A stretch of 13,305 nt of DNA from JBDNJM01 sp041687755. Its GTDB lineage: Bacteria; Planctomycetota; UBA1135; GCA-002686595. The position numbers and the translations under genes were made by a program. The stretch lies in assembly GCA_041687755.1 (NCBI GenBank), contig JBDNJM010000187.1:1-13305 (forward strand), written 5' to 3'. Shown here in pieces: positions 1-7,594 of the stretch. The notes beneath the pieces are model-generated. The model worked only from the letters and a program-made list of their open reading frames with translations, was not told where the DNA came from and made no database searches. Every line of letters begins with the position of its first letter. The stretch's first letter is position 1.

Positions 1-410
1 TCGGCGGGAGCGGCTGGGGCACCCGAAAGGGAGCAGCTGGTGGAGGAGCCGACCTGGATCGAGCTGCCGGAGGCGTTCCGCGGGGGTGAGGAGTTGTTCG
101 AAGCGCCTAGTGGTTGGGGAGTCGATGAACCGGAGGGTGCCAAGTGGGTCTTGGTGTTTGATTGGGGTGCGGCCGGCGGGGACGAGGCAGGGGAAGGTGG
201 TGTTGGTTCACGGGGGGATCACGGATTCGGAGTGGGGTCGGCGGAACTTGGCTGTTGGTGTATCGGGCTGGCTGGGGCGAGTCGGCGGATCATGCCGAAG
301 GGGTCCTTCGGCCTGGGGTGGACCCGCTTCTAGTGCGGCGAATGGGGTATGGGGATCGAGTGCCGGCCCGCGCGTTCGCAGGTGTGGGGTGCGAGCTCGT
401 GGTGGGCTAG
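1..410 (+). pseudogene. 3' end of an upstream gene, reading frame apparently broken
   Basis: No frame is open and convincing over the whole stretch, but three frames look coding in turn. Frame 1 reads well from the left edge to about 190 (for example PTWIELPEAFRGGEELF, then KWVLVFDWG). Frame 2 reads KVVLVHGGITDSEWGR around 195-240. Frame 3 reads from about 250 (TWLLVYRAGWGESADHAEG, then VPARAFAGVG) to a TAG at 408-410. Joined, they would give one plausible C-terminal domain. I do not recognise the family. Both proposed shifts fall in G-rich stretches (near 195 and near 245), so sequencing error and true decay are both possible. The next gene starts 47 nt downstream on the same strand, so this gene could be the first member of that operon. 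The alternative is that only the frame-1 reading (stop at 331-333) is real. Confidence 0.35.
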
Positions 411-416
411 AGTCCC

Positions 417-434
417 AGGGCGGCAAGCCGCCTT
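417..434 (+). terminator. short GC hairpin between genes
   Basis: An inverted repeat, AGGGCGGC then GCCGCCTT separated by AA, pairs almost perfectly (one G-T pair) just after the TAG at 408-410 and before the GTG at 458. No T-run follows it. It is therefore at best a weak or Rho-assisted terminator, and could simply be chance structure in GC-rich DNA. Confidence 0.25.
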
Positions 435-457
435 AGAGCCCAGACCCCCCAATAAAC

Positions 458-2215
458 GTGGCCAAGCAGACCCGAAGCCGGAACTGTGCGCGAGCGGGCG
501 CAGAGCGGGGAGCCGCGGCGTGTCGGGAGGTCGTCGACCTGGAGGCGTACTTGCACTCGCTGCGCAAGCCCGAGCTGGTCGAGTTGATCGTGCGGGCTGC
601 TGCCGGTCATTCCGACCTGAGGGAGCACGTCCTGAGCCATCGCGCCTTGGCGAATTGTGAAGTCAGCGAGCTGATCGCGCGGGTGCGGCGGGAGATTGCG
701 AGCGCCTGCGAGCCGTCGATCTGGACGGCGAGATGGGATCAACCGTCGCAGGCGCCCGACTACAGCCGTGTCCAGCGCGGGTTGGCGGGGCTGCTCGACT
801 GCGGGTATCCGGACGCGGTCGTCGAGCTGGGCCCGGAGCTGCTCGAGGCCGGAGTGGAGCAGATCGAGCGGTCGCACGACGATGGGGACATCTCGATGGA
901 GATCGATTCCTGCATGGAGGTCGTCGAGCGTGCACTTAATGCGTCGCCGCGGTCGGATGCGGAGAAGGTCCTGTTGGCGCTCGAGTGGAGTCTGGCGGAC
1001 GAGTACGGGCTGCTGAGGAGCCTGGATCCCGTGCTCGAAGCCCGCCGCAGCAAGCGCACGCGGTCCGCGGTGGCGGACGAGCTCGCGTCGTGGCTGGACG
1101 GGGCGGGCGGCCCCGGGGGGCCTTGGCGCGAGGGCCGTGACCGGGGGCCGATTGTCGGCCAGTTGGTCGAGGCCCTGGATTCGGCGGGGCGTGAAGCGGA
1201 GGCCGATCGAGTGTGCGAGGCGGAGGCCGTTGAGGGTCGCGGCTACGAGCGGTGGGTGCTGCGCCTGAGGGCCGCGAAACGGCTGGACGATGCGCAGGAG
1301 TGGGCAGAGCGGGGCGTGGCCGCCCTGCAGGCAAATGAGCCGGGGACCGCGGCACGCCTGCGCGGGCACCTGCTCGACATGGCGCGGCGGCGGCGGCGGT
1401 GGCCGCTGGCGGCCGCCTACCTCGGCGAGCGGTTCTTCGAAGGGCCCACGGTGGAGGCGCTGATGGAGTTGCTCGCCGCGGCCGAGAGGGCGGGCGCTGC
1501 GCTCGAGGTGCGTCGGGCGGCGTGCAGGTTCCTGGAGACCGGCAGGCGGCCGGGCCGGTCGAAGGCTTGGCCGCTGCCTCCGACAGGGCTGCCGGACTCG
1601 CCTCGGTCGGAGGACCGGAACGGAGGACACTGGGAGGTCCTGCGGGAGCTGGCCATTGCAGAGGGGCGTTCGACCGACGTGCTGCGCTGGCACGATCGCA
1701 TCGGGAAACAGGGTGGGCCGCGCTGGGGCCAGTCGTCTCGTAGCGTCGACGTGAGCGTTGCGCGCGCCGTGTCGGACACGCATCCTGAGCGCGCGATCAA
1801 GATCTTTCGAGCGGTCGCATTGGAGTGCATCGAGACCAAGAAGCCCGCCGAGTACGAGGTGGCGGGGGGGACTGTTGGAGGAGGCGCGGGAGCTGCTCGT
1901 CGCCGCGGGGCGCGGGGCGGAGTGGACGGCCCTGTTGGCCGAGCTCCGGGAGAGCCATGGACGCAAGCGTCGGCTGATGGAAGTGCTGGACGGGCTCGAG
2001 GGGGGGGCCGACCGCGGCTGGCAGGGGGGCAGGGTCTCGCCGGCGCCGGGGGCATTGAATTCGGCTGCCGGGGGCGAGGAGGTCGCGATCCGTGGTGCAG
2101 GTCTTGCCGACCTGGACGGCTGTGCGTGTACTGCACTTCCTCGAGCGGAGCTTTGGCGCGAGGATCGCAACGAAATCCGAAACCGATGCCACTACCCAGG
2201 GTCGAACAGTCGTGA
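458..2215 (+). CDS. alpha-helical partner of the SNF2 protein, SWIM-protein C-terminal-like (apparent frameshift)
   Basis: The GTG at 458 opens a 585-codon frame ending in TGA at 2213-2215. It is convincing only up to residue 469 (about 1864). The N-terminus (LRKPELVELIVRAA, then DLREHVLSHRALAN) and the long helical body resemble the alpha-solenoid region that follows the SWIM finger in bacterial SWIM zinc-finger proteins. After a run of seven G at 1864-1870 this frame turns into Gly/Arg-rich nonsense. The +1 neighbour frame continues the family pattern (GGLLEEARELLVAAGR, EWTALLAELRESHGRKRRL, MEVLDGL) to about 2000. One G fewer would join them. No CxC...CxH finger is visible in this protein; the finger is in the downstream SNF2 protein. 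The TGA overlaps the GTG proposed for that gene (GTGA at 2212-2215), but this lies in the non-coding-looking frame, so the overlap may be accidental. No Shine-Dalgarno sequence precedes the GTG. Family assignment is moderate, based on sequence pattern only; the biochemical role is unknown. Confidence 0.7.
   Translation: MAKQTRSRNCARAGAERGAAACREVVDLEAYLHSLRKPELVELIVRAAAGHSDLREHVLSHRALANCEVSELIARVRREIASACEPSIWTARWDQPSQAPDYSRVQRGLAGLLDCGYPDAVVELGPELLEAGVEQIERSHDDGDISMEIDSCMEVVERALNASPRSDAEKVLLALEWSLADEYGLLRSLDPVLEARRSKRTRSAVADELASWLDGAGGPGGPWREGRDRGPIVGQLVEALDSAGREAEADRVCEAEAVEGRGYERWVLRLRAAKRLDDAQEWAERGVAALQANEPGTAARLRGHLLDMARRRRRWPLAAAYLGERFFEGPTVEALMELLAAAERAGAALEVRRAACRFLETGRRPGRSKAWPLPPTGLPDSPRSEDRNGGHWEVLRELAIAEGRSTDVLRWHDRIGKQGGPRWGQSSRSVDVSVARAVSDTHPERAIKIFRAVALECIETKKPAEYEVAGGTVGGGAGAARRRGARGGVDGPVGRAPGEPWTQASADGSAGRARGGGRPRLAGGQGLAGAGGIEFGCRGRGGRDPWCRSCRPGRLCVYCTSSSGALARGSQRNPKPMPLPRVEQS
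1864..1870 (+). other. seven-G homopolymer at the frameshift point
   Basis: Reading GAG GTG GCG GGG GGA CTG with six G keeps the helical-protein frame, which then matches the expected C-terminal pattern for about 45 residues. The seven G present here push translation out of frame. A second run of eight G sits at 2000-2007, close to where the restored reading would be expected to end. A sequencing or assembly error, a true null mutation, or slippage-based on/off switching would all look like this. Confidence 0.7.
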
Positions 2216-5200
2216 GCACCAACGATCTGCCGCTGCTGCCGATGAGTGAGCTGTCGGCGCACTTCTCGCAGAACTCGATGCGTCGGGGTGAGGGGTACTC
2301 CGTCGGTGGGCGGGTCGACCTGCAGCCGGGGAGCCCTGGGACGATTCGGGCTCTGGTGGCCGGCGGGGGCGGTAAGAGGTACACCGTCGAGCTCGAGGCG
2401 GCGGCGCTCTTGGAGGGCGAGCTGGAGGGGTGGTGTTCGTGTCCCGCGCAGCGGAGCTGGGGGAGCTGCAAGCATCAGTACGCGGTCCTGCTCGAGCTGG
2501 ACGGGTTGATGATGATGGGAGCGGGCGATGACGCCTGGCCTGTGCAGGAGACGGAGGGCTCGAGGCGGCGGGTGTATGGCGAGCGGACGGCGCGGCTCGA
2601 GCAGCTGCGGCGGATGCGGGCGGGGGCCGGAGGGCGGCGGGTGGAGCTGCACGTGCAGGTGGCGGAGTCGCGGGAGCACCTGACGCTGGCGGTGGCACTG
2701 CGGGCAGCCGCGGAGGGGACGCTCGGGGGCTGGATTCCGCTGGATCTGACGCGACGGGGCCAGCTCGATGAGCGGAGCCAGCGGGTGATGGAGTTCCTGT
2801 TGCCGCAGGCCAAGCTGCAGCAGCTGTCGGCGGGTCGCTTTGGGCATCGCCGGCCGATGGGCCCGACGGCGCAGCTGGATGGCGGGTTGCTGTCGACGAT
2901 CGCGGGGTTCTGCGGGGAGGGAGGGCTGCTGTTCGTGGAGGGCGCGCCGCTCGAGGTTGAGGAGGAGGTGTTGCGTCTGGAGGTGCGTCGGGAGTCGGAG
3001 TCGGGGGGGCGCGTGGAGCTGCGGGGTGTGATCGAGGGCGCGGGTGGGCTGCGGTTCGATCTGCACGCCGACGAGAGCGGGGAGGAGGAGCGGGTGTTGG
3101 TGATCACGGCCGGGGGCTGGGTTGCGACGACGCGGCGGCTCGGTCGGCTGGGGGAGAGCTGCGACGTGGCGTTGGGCATCGAACTGTTGCACGGCGGACC
3201 GATGGCGCTGCCGGATCTGGAGCTGGAGACGCTGCTGCCGCTGGTCGATCCGGGCAAAGACTCGCTGCAGGTCGAGGAACTGCCGGAGGTCGAGGCCGGG
3301 CAGCCTGCCGGCCGGCTCTCCGTGAGCTTTCCCGAGCATTTTGCGAGTCATGGCGGCGCGCTGCTGCCGGGTCAGATCGAGTTCGGGTACGGGGAGGGTT
3401 GGGTGCGTCCGGGGGATCCGGTGCGGCCGATCGCCTCGGGCGATCGGCTGATCGGGCGTGACGTGGCGGCTGAGGCGAGGCTGTTGCGGGAGGTCGAGGC
3501 GCTCGACGTGCGGGTGGCGGCCGACGAGCACCCCACGCCGTTCGTCGAGCACTCGAACGACCTGAGAATGCGGTTCGGCCAGCTCGAAGAGGTTGTGCGG
3601 GCGTTGTGTGCAAGTGGGTGGGACGTGCGCGCGAACGATCAGCCCTACGTGAGCTCGGGCGGCAGCTCTGTGAAGGTCAAGAGCGGCGCGGACTGGTTCG
3701 GGCTGGAGGGTGGCGTGGACTTCGACGGGACGGTCGTGCCGCTGCCCGAGCTGTTGGCGGCGGCGCGGCGCTCGGAGCGGACGGTCCAGCTCGGGGATGG
3801 GCGCATCGGGCTGCTGCCCGAGGAATGGCTCGCGAAGTGGGGTTGGACAGAGCTGGGCGAGGCCCAGGAGGACGGCAGCGTGCGCTTTCCGCGTCGGCAG
3901 GGATGGCTGCTGGACGCGCTGCTGGCCGAGCGAGAGGGCGTGCAGAGCGATCGACGGTTCGCGACGTTTTCGAAGAGCCTGCGGGCCTTTGACGGGGTGA
4001 CGGCACGGAAGCCGGCGCGGGGCTTTCATGGCGAGCTACGGCCGTACCAAGAGGAGGGGCTGGGGTGGTTTGAATACCTCTCGAAGCTGGGCTTCGGGGG
4101 CTGCCTGGCCGACGACATGGGGCTCGGCAAGACCGTGCAGGTGCTCGCTCTTTTGGAAGGGCGGCGCACGCGGCGGCTGAGGAAGGGCGAGCAGAGGCGG
4201 CCGAGTCTGGTGGTCGCTCCGGCTTCCGTGGTGCACAACTGGATCGCGGAGGCCGGGCGCTTCACGCCGAGGCTGAACGCGCACGAACATCACGGCGCGG
4301 ATCGCTGGAAGCGGTTCGAGGAGGCGTCGGGCCCCCAGCTGATCGTGACCACCTACGCACTGCTGCGGCGGGACGCGGAGCGTCTGGGTGAGATGGAGTT
4401 CGACTACGCGATCTTGGATGAAGCACAGGCGATCAAGAACGCCACCTCGCAGGCCGCGAAGGCGGCGCGACTGCTGCGGGCCGAGCACCGGTTGGCCCTC
4501 AGTGGCACGCCGATCGAGAACCGGTTGGAGGAGCTGTGGTCGCTATTCGAGTTTCTCAATCCGGGCATGCTGGGCGCGGCGCCTGCGTTCAAGCGGCTGT
4601 TGAAGGGCGGGGCGGACGAATCGCGGCTGCCGCAGATCGCGCGGGCCGTGCGGCCCTTCGTGCTGCGGCGGACCAAGCAGGAGGTCCTGCCGGAGCTGCC
4701 GCCGAAGACCGAGCAGACCGTCGCGATCGACCTGCCGGCGGGCCAGCGCAAGGTCTACGACGAGCTGGCCGCCTACTACCGCAAGGCCCTGGCGGGCGCG
4801 GAGGTCGAGGAGCAGAACTCGATCCAGATCCTGACCGCGCTGCTGCGCCTGCGTCAGGCTGCCTGCCATCCGGGGCTGATCGACGCGGAGCGCGCGGGCG
4901 CGGCGTCGGGGAAGTTCGACGAGCTGCTGCCGCGCCTTGAGGAGTTGGTGGCTGAGGGGCACAAGGCGCTGGTCTTCAGCCAGTTCACCCAGCTGCTGGA
5001 CCTCCTGCGGGCGCGGCTCGACGCAAAGGGGTTGAACTACGAGCTGTTGACCGGACGCACGCGCAACCGCGCGGCGTGCGTGGAGAGCTTCCAGTCGGAG
5101 GAGGGCCCGAGCCTCTTCTTGATCAGCCTGAAGGCCGGTGGAACCGGCCTGAACCTCACGGCTGCGGACTACGTGTTCCTGTTGGACCCCTGGTGGAACC

Positions 5201-5412
5201 CCGCCGCCGAGGCCCAGGCGATTGACCGGGCCCATCGCATGGGCCGCACGCGACCCGTGCACGCCTACCGCCTAGTCGCGCGGGACACGATCGAGGAGCG
5301 GGTGCTAGAGCTGCAGGAGTCGAAGCGTCAGCTGGCGGCGTCGATCCTCGAGCCGGCGACGGGGTCGGTAGCGGATCTGACCCAGGGGGATCTGCAGCAC
5401 CTGTTGGGGTGA
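2212..5412 (+). CDS. SWI2/SNF2 family ATPase (DEAQ type) with N-terminal SWIM zinc finger
   Basis: 1066 residues from the GTG at 2212. The frame is open from further upstream (GTG 2092), but residues before STNDLPLLPMSELSAHFS look non-homologous; the ATG at 2242 is the other candidate start. SWIM finger: C75-x-C77-x8-C86-x-H88, a zinc-binding fold linked to DNA or protein contacts. A long middle region (about 90-600) is not recognised beyond being typical of bacterial SWIM-SNF2 proteins. The helicase core is complete: Walker A in DDMGLGKT (K640), motif Ia near VVAPASVVHNW, DEAQ at 736-739, motif III LSGTPIENRLEELW, motif IV ALVFSQFT, motif V LKAGGTGLNLTAADYV, and motif VI Q1002-x3-R1006-x2-R1009-x2-R1012. 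SNF2 enzymes use ATP to translocate on DNA and remodel nucleoprotein. The upstream helical gene is the likely partner. No nuclease domain is visible. The enzymatic class is secure; the biological target is unknown. Confidence 0.96.
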   Translation: MSTNDLPLLPMSELSAHFSQNSMRRGEGYSVGGRVDLQPGSPGTIRALVAGGGGKRYTVELEAAALLEGELEGWCSCPAQRSWGSCKHQYAVLLELDGLMMMGAGDDAWPVQETEGSRRRVYGERTARLEQLRRMRAGAGGRRVELHVQVAESREHLTLAVALRAAAEGTLGGWIPLDLTRRGQLDERSQRVMEFLLPQAKLQQLSAGRFGHRRPMGPTAQLDGGLLSTIAGFCGEGGLLFVEGAPLEVEEEVLRLEVRRESESGGRVELRGVIEGAGGLRFDLHADESGEEERVLVITAGGWVATTRRLGRLGESCDVALGIELLHGGPMALPDLELETLLPLVDPGKDSLQVEELPEVEAGQPAGRLSVSFPEHFASHGGALLPGQIEFGYGEGWVRPGDPVRPIASGDRLIGRDVAAEARLLREVEALDVRVAADEHPTPFVEHSNDLRMRFGQLEEVVRALCASGWDVRANDQPYVSSGGSSVKVKSGADWFGLEGGVDFDGTVVPLPELLAAARRSERTVQLGDGRIGLLPEEWLAKWGWTELGEAQEDGSVRFPRRQGWLLDALLAEREGVQSDRRFATFSKSLRAFDGVTARKPARGFHGELRPYQEEGLGWFEYLSKLGFGGCLADDMGLGKTVQVLALLEGRRTRRLRKGEQRRPSLVVAPASVVHNWIAEAGRFTPRLNAHEHHGADRWKRFEEASGPQLIVTTYALLRRDAERLGEMEFDYAILDEAQAIKNATSQAAKAARLLRAEHRLALSGTPIENRLEELWSLFEFLNPGMLGAAPAFKRLLKGGADESRLPQIARAVRPFVLRRTKQEVLPELPPKTEQTVAIDLPAGQRKVYDELAAYYRKALAGAEVEEQNSIQILTALLRLRQAACHPGLIDAERAGAASGKFDELLPRLEELVAEGHKALVFSQFTQLLDLLRARLDAKGLNYELLTGRTRNRAACVESFQSEEGPSLFLISLKAGGTGLNLTAADYVFLLDPWWNPAAEAQAIDRAHRMGRTRPVHAYRLVARDTIEERVLELQESKRQLAASILEPATGSVADLTQGDLQHLLG

Positions 5413-5658
5413 GGTGCAGCAGGGGGGAGCCGCTGATGGGGTCGTCGTGAGCGCAGGGATTCCCGCGCCGGCGGCTGGCTCGTCGCAAGGGCCCTCCCGC
5501 CTCAGAGCGGGCAGTCGGTGGGTGGGCTCAGGGTGTAGCGCGTGCTCCGATCGCAGTCACACTGTGGAGGAGAACTGGCCTTCCCCCGGAGCCGCTGCAG
5601 CACTGCTGAAGGCGGGTTCGGGGCGGGCCGTCGGCAGCGGGCAGGGGTTCGCAGTTCG
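5413..5658. other. intergenic region between convergent genes
   Basis: Both flanking genes end into this 246-nt gap, so bidirectional termination is expected. The only small stem I see is CCCGC/GCGGG at 5496-5511 with a six-base loop and no T-run. No promoter, RNA gene or convincing small ORF was recognised. Confidence 0.4.
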
Positions 5659-6360
5659 TCAGTCGTCGGATGCTGGGGAGCCGGTGTCGGTTTTGTCGGG
5701 CACGGGGGCCCAGCCGAGGTTGGGGAAGTGCTCCATGTAGACCGAGATGAGTTCCGTCGGGCCGCACTCCTGGAGGCGGCGGGCTCCCAGGTAGTGGATG
5801 ACGGCCTCCGGCTGGGTGTCGGCGAAGCGGCTCCAGTCGTCGTTGAGGATCCGATCGGCGATCCAGTCCGCCTCGTGGGGCAGGAGCGTGGCGTTGGTCT
5901 CGACCACGAGCAGGAACCGCATCTGTTCCCGGTGCTTGGGGTCGGTCAGCCGCTCGCTGGCAGGGGAGTGGACGAACGAACCCCAGGGAGTTCGTTCCGG
6001 GTGGGCCAGTCGATCGAGCTCGCGCTCGAGCCCGACGATTCGGGCTCGGGCGGCGGCGAGTTGTTGCTCCAGGTCGCGAACTTGCCCGGAGGGGCCGAGT
6101 TCGCTCGGGGCAGCAGTCGCGTTCGCTATGTGCTCCTCTCGGTTCGGTTCGGAGGGTGCGCGGGCGAAGTCGAGTTCAGTCGACTGAAGTTCGAGCCGTT
6201 TGTGTGAGGCATCGGATGCGGGCTCCGCGGGGCTCGGCGCGGCCGATGTGACCGGCCCGGCCGTGGCGACCGTGAGTCCCCAGGGCGGGCCAAAGACGGC
6301 CACGGAGCCGGCAATCGCCAGCACGGTGGCCGCGGTGACACCGACGGTTCGGTTCAGCAC
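5659..6360 (-). CDS. membrane-anchored or exported coiled-coil protein, unknown function
   Basis: 233 residues starting at a GTG (6360-6358). Residues 5-26 form a hydrophobic segment (VGVTAATVLAIAGSVAVFG), either a signal peptide or a single membrane anchor. An Ala/Pro/Ser-rich linker follows, then a probable coiled coil at about 92-120 (RDLEQQLAAARARIVGLERE), then a mixed alpha/beta C-terminal domain of about 110 residues containing REQMRFLLVVETNATLLPHEADW and VIHYLGARRLQECGP. Cysteine is almost absent (one, C199). The start lies 9 nt after the stop of the upstream minus-strand gene, so the two are probably one transcript. I do not recognise the family. The coding call rests on consistent codon bias, the hydrophobic N-terminus and the operon spacing. 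A secreted or periplasmic location is inferred. Confidence 0.75.
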   Translation of the reverse strand: MLNRTVGVTAATVLAIAGSVAVFGPPWGLTVATAGPVTSAAPSPAEPASDASHKRLELQSTELDFARAPSEPNREEHIANATAAPSELGPSGQVRDLEQQLAAARARIVGLERELDRLAHPERTPWGSFVHSPASERLTDPKHREQMRFLLVVETNATLLPHEADWIADRILNDDWSRFADTQPEAVIHYLGARRLQECGPTELISVYMEHFPNLGWAPVPDKTDTGSPASDD

Positions 6361-6369
6361 GAGGATGCC

Positions 6370-6918
6370 TCAGTTGGAGATAGTGACGGTGGACCCGGCA
6401 GGTATCGAAATCCTGACCGCGCCTTCGCCGGTGCCCAGCTCGACTTCCAGGAACGGCTCACCCGGCTTGGCGTTCGGATCCTCAGAGGGAGGCGAGGTGT
6501 TCTCGATATCGAGCTTATTGCCCTTGCCGTGAACGCGAATGATGGCGCCGGCTTCGGCGGAGATGCTGACGCAGGCGTCGGAGCGAACGTGGAGCCTATC
6601 GTTGGAGTCGAGCCCCTCGACGGTGCCCGCGAACTTCGCGAAGGCAACCACTGAGGTCTCTTCCTTAGGGCCACCGGTGTAGGGCGTAAGCAGGGCCAAG
6701 CCCTCAGAGCTTGCGGGGTTTACTTGAGAGCCCTCGTTGTCTCCGTTGTTGACGGTGACCCCGTCGGCGTTGCCGCTCGTTTCGCCGGGCCGCACGACCT
6801 TTCCAAGATAGCCGGTCGACGGATTGGAGGTTGGACCGCTTTGGCGGGCGAGACCAAGGGGAATGAAGATTGTCGCGATCAGGAGGAGAATGGGCAGAGC
6901 AACGTGGAGTTTCCGCAT
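6370..6918 (-). CDS. small secreted beta-rich protein, unknown function
   Basis: 182 residues from the ATG at 6918-6916; a longer in-frame start at 6987 would put a polar extension before the signal sequence and is unlikely. A clear signal peptide (MRKLHVALPILLLIATIFIP) has a plausible cleavage near residue 24 (GLA before RQ). A low-complexity Asn/Gly/Ser/Pro-rich stretch follows (about 25-85). The C-terminal ~95 residues are rich in alternating hydrophobics (VVAFAKFAGTVEGL, CVSISAEAGAIIRVHG, AVRISIPAGSTVTISN) and suggest a beta-sandwich or beta-roll. Only one cysteine remains in the mature part (C117). It is the first gene of a likely two-gene minus-strand operon with the coiled-coil protein. 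No family was recognised. No strong Shine-Dalgarno sequence precedes the ATG. The N-terminal export signal is the firmest part of this call. Confidence 0.78.
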   Translation of the reverse strand: MRKLHVALPILLLIATIFIPLGLARQSGPTSNPSTGYLGKVVRPGETSGNADGVTVNNGDNEGSQVNPASSEGLALLTPYTGGPKEETSVVAFAKFAGTVEGLDSNDRLHVRSDACVSISAEAGAIIRVHGKGNKLDIENTSPPSEDPNAKPGEPFLEVELGTGEGAVRISIPAGSTVTISN

Positions 6919-7091
6919 GGAACCAGGGGTTGGAGGTTGTATGGCGGCCGAGATCGCGCGCCCCCTGTGCATACACGGTTCGAACAACCGCGCGAAGCAC
7001 TGGAGGCCCCGAGGCCAGAAAGAGGACCCGTGACCGATGGTTGGGTTGCGGGAAATCTTGGCGGAGCGGTCGTTGTGATCTGATTTTGGTA

Positions 7092-7475
7092 GCCAAGGCG
7101 GTACCAGGGGTCGGTGGCGCCGGGTGCCAGCAATAAGGCGTGGTTCTTGACGTGGTCGTCCTGTTTGCCGCAGACCAGGTTGAATCGGAGTCGGCGGACC
7201 AGCTGCTCGATGTCTTCGTGAGGCACGCGGAGGCGCTTCATGGTCTGGAAGAGCTGCTCGTACGAGTGGGCGCCGGATTCGAAGTCGGTTTAGTGGGCCG
7301 GGGCCGCGAGGGTCTGGCAGGAGTGCTTCTCGCCGCTGGTCTCCTCGGGTGAGCGGCCGGTGCGGGCGAGCGAGACGTCGATCAATCGGTTGCCGTGCCG
7401 GTCCGGCAGGCTGTTGGCGCGGAGCTCGGGCAGGCCGCGGAGTGAACGGGGCCTGAGTTCGGGGAAGCGGTCGGG
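7092..7475 (-). pseudogene. hipA: decayed HipA-family toxin kinase gene (internal deletion, nonsense codon)
   Basis: In one minus-strand frame the reading from about 7475 downward gives RFPELRPRSLRGLPELR, then ANSLPDRHGNRLID and ARTGRSPEE. These match the N-terminal signature of HipA-family Ser/Thr kinases (GLPGxxADSLPD-xxGN-xxID-xxLARxGRSP). After about 7340 it passes directly to the C-terminal half: KHSCQTLAAPAH, a TAA stop (7292-7290), TDFESGAHSYEQLFQTM, EQLVRRLRFNL, then the catalytic loop QDDHVKNHALLL (DD at 7160-7155, N at 7145-7143). Homology stops at about WYRLG (7095) where the family continues with an APAYD-type motif. The whole middle, including the nucleotide-binding region, is missing, roughly 170 residues by comparison with the usual ~430. 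No HipB-like antitoxin gene lies next to it. The relic is clear; the exact subfamily is not. It fills most of the gap between two operons. Confidence 0.82.
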
Positions 7476-7594
7476 CTGGGCGGCAGCGGCCAGAGTGGGG
7501 TCGCTCGGCCTCCCTGTGGGGGTGGGTGTAAGACCTCTGTATGTGACCTCGATCTTGGTTGGACGTCGTTCGGCTCGCGCAGCAGAATCAAGCC

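Noticed and set aside
407..2170. 587-codon minus-strand open frame
   Set aside because: Arg/Pro/Ala-rich shadow of the helical partner gene, with no recognisable motif and no start context.
1417..4029. 870-codon minus-strand open frame opposite the SNF2 and partner genes
   Set aside because: It is rich in Pro, Arg, Gln and His, matches nothing, and lies opposite clear coding sequence. In GC-rich DNA the antisense of a real gene often lacks stops.
4543..5262. 239-codon minus-strand open frame inside the helicase core
   Set aside because: Opposite the conserved SNF2 motifs IV-VI, which fix the plus strand as coding.
5496..5511. CCCGC/GCGGG stem as a terminator for the SNF2 gene
   Set aside because: Only 5 bp, no T-run, and 80 nt past the stop; expected by chance at this base composition.
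6879..7241. A short HipA-like protein of 120 residues starting at the internal ATG (7241)
   Set aside because: It would begin inside the kinase domain, and its last ~50 residues after 7095 have no resemblance to HipA. It is part of the relic, not a gene.
7476..7594. Promoter for the sigma-led operon
   Set aside because: I could not find a convincing -35/-10 pair or ECF-type GAAC element; the real promoter must lie here or within the hipA relic, but cannot be placed from sequence alone.
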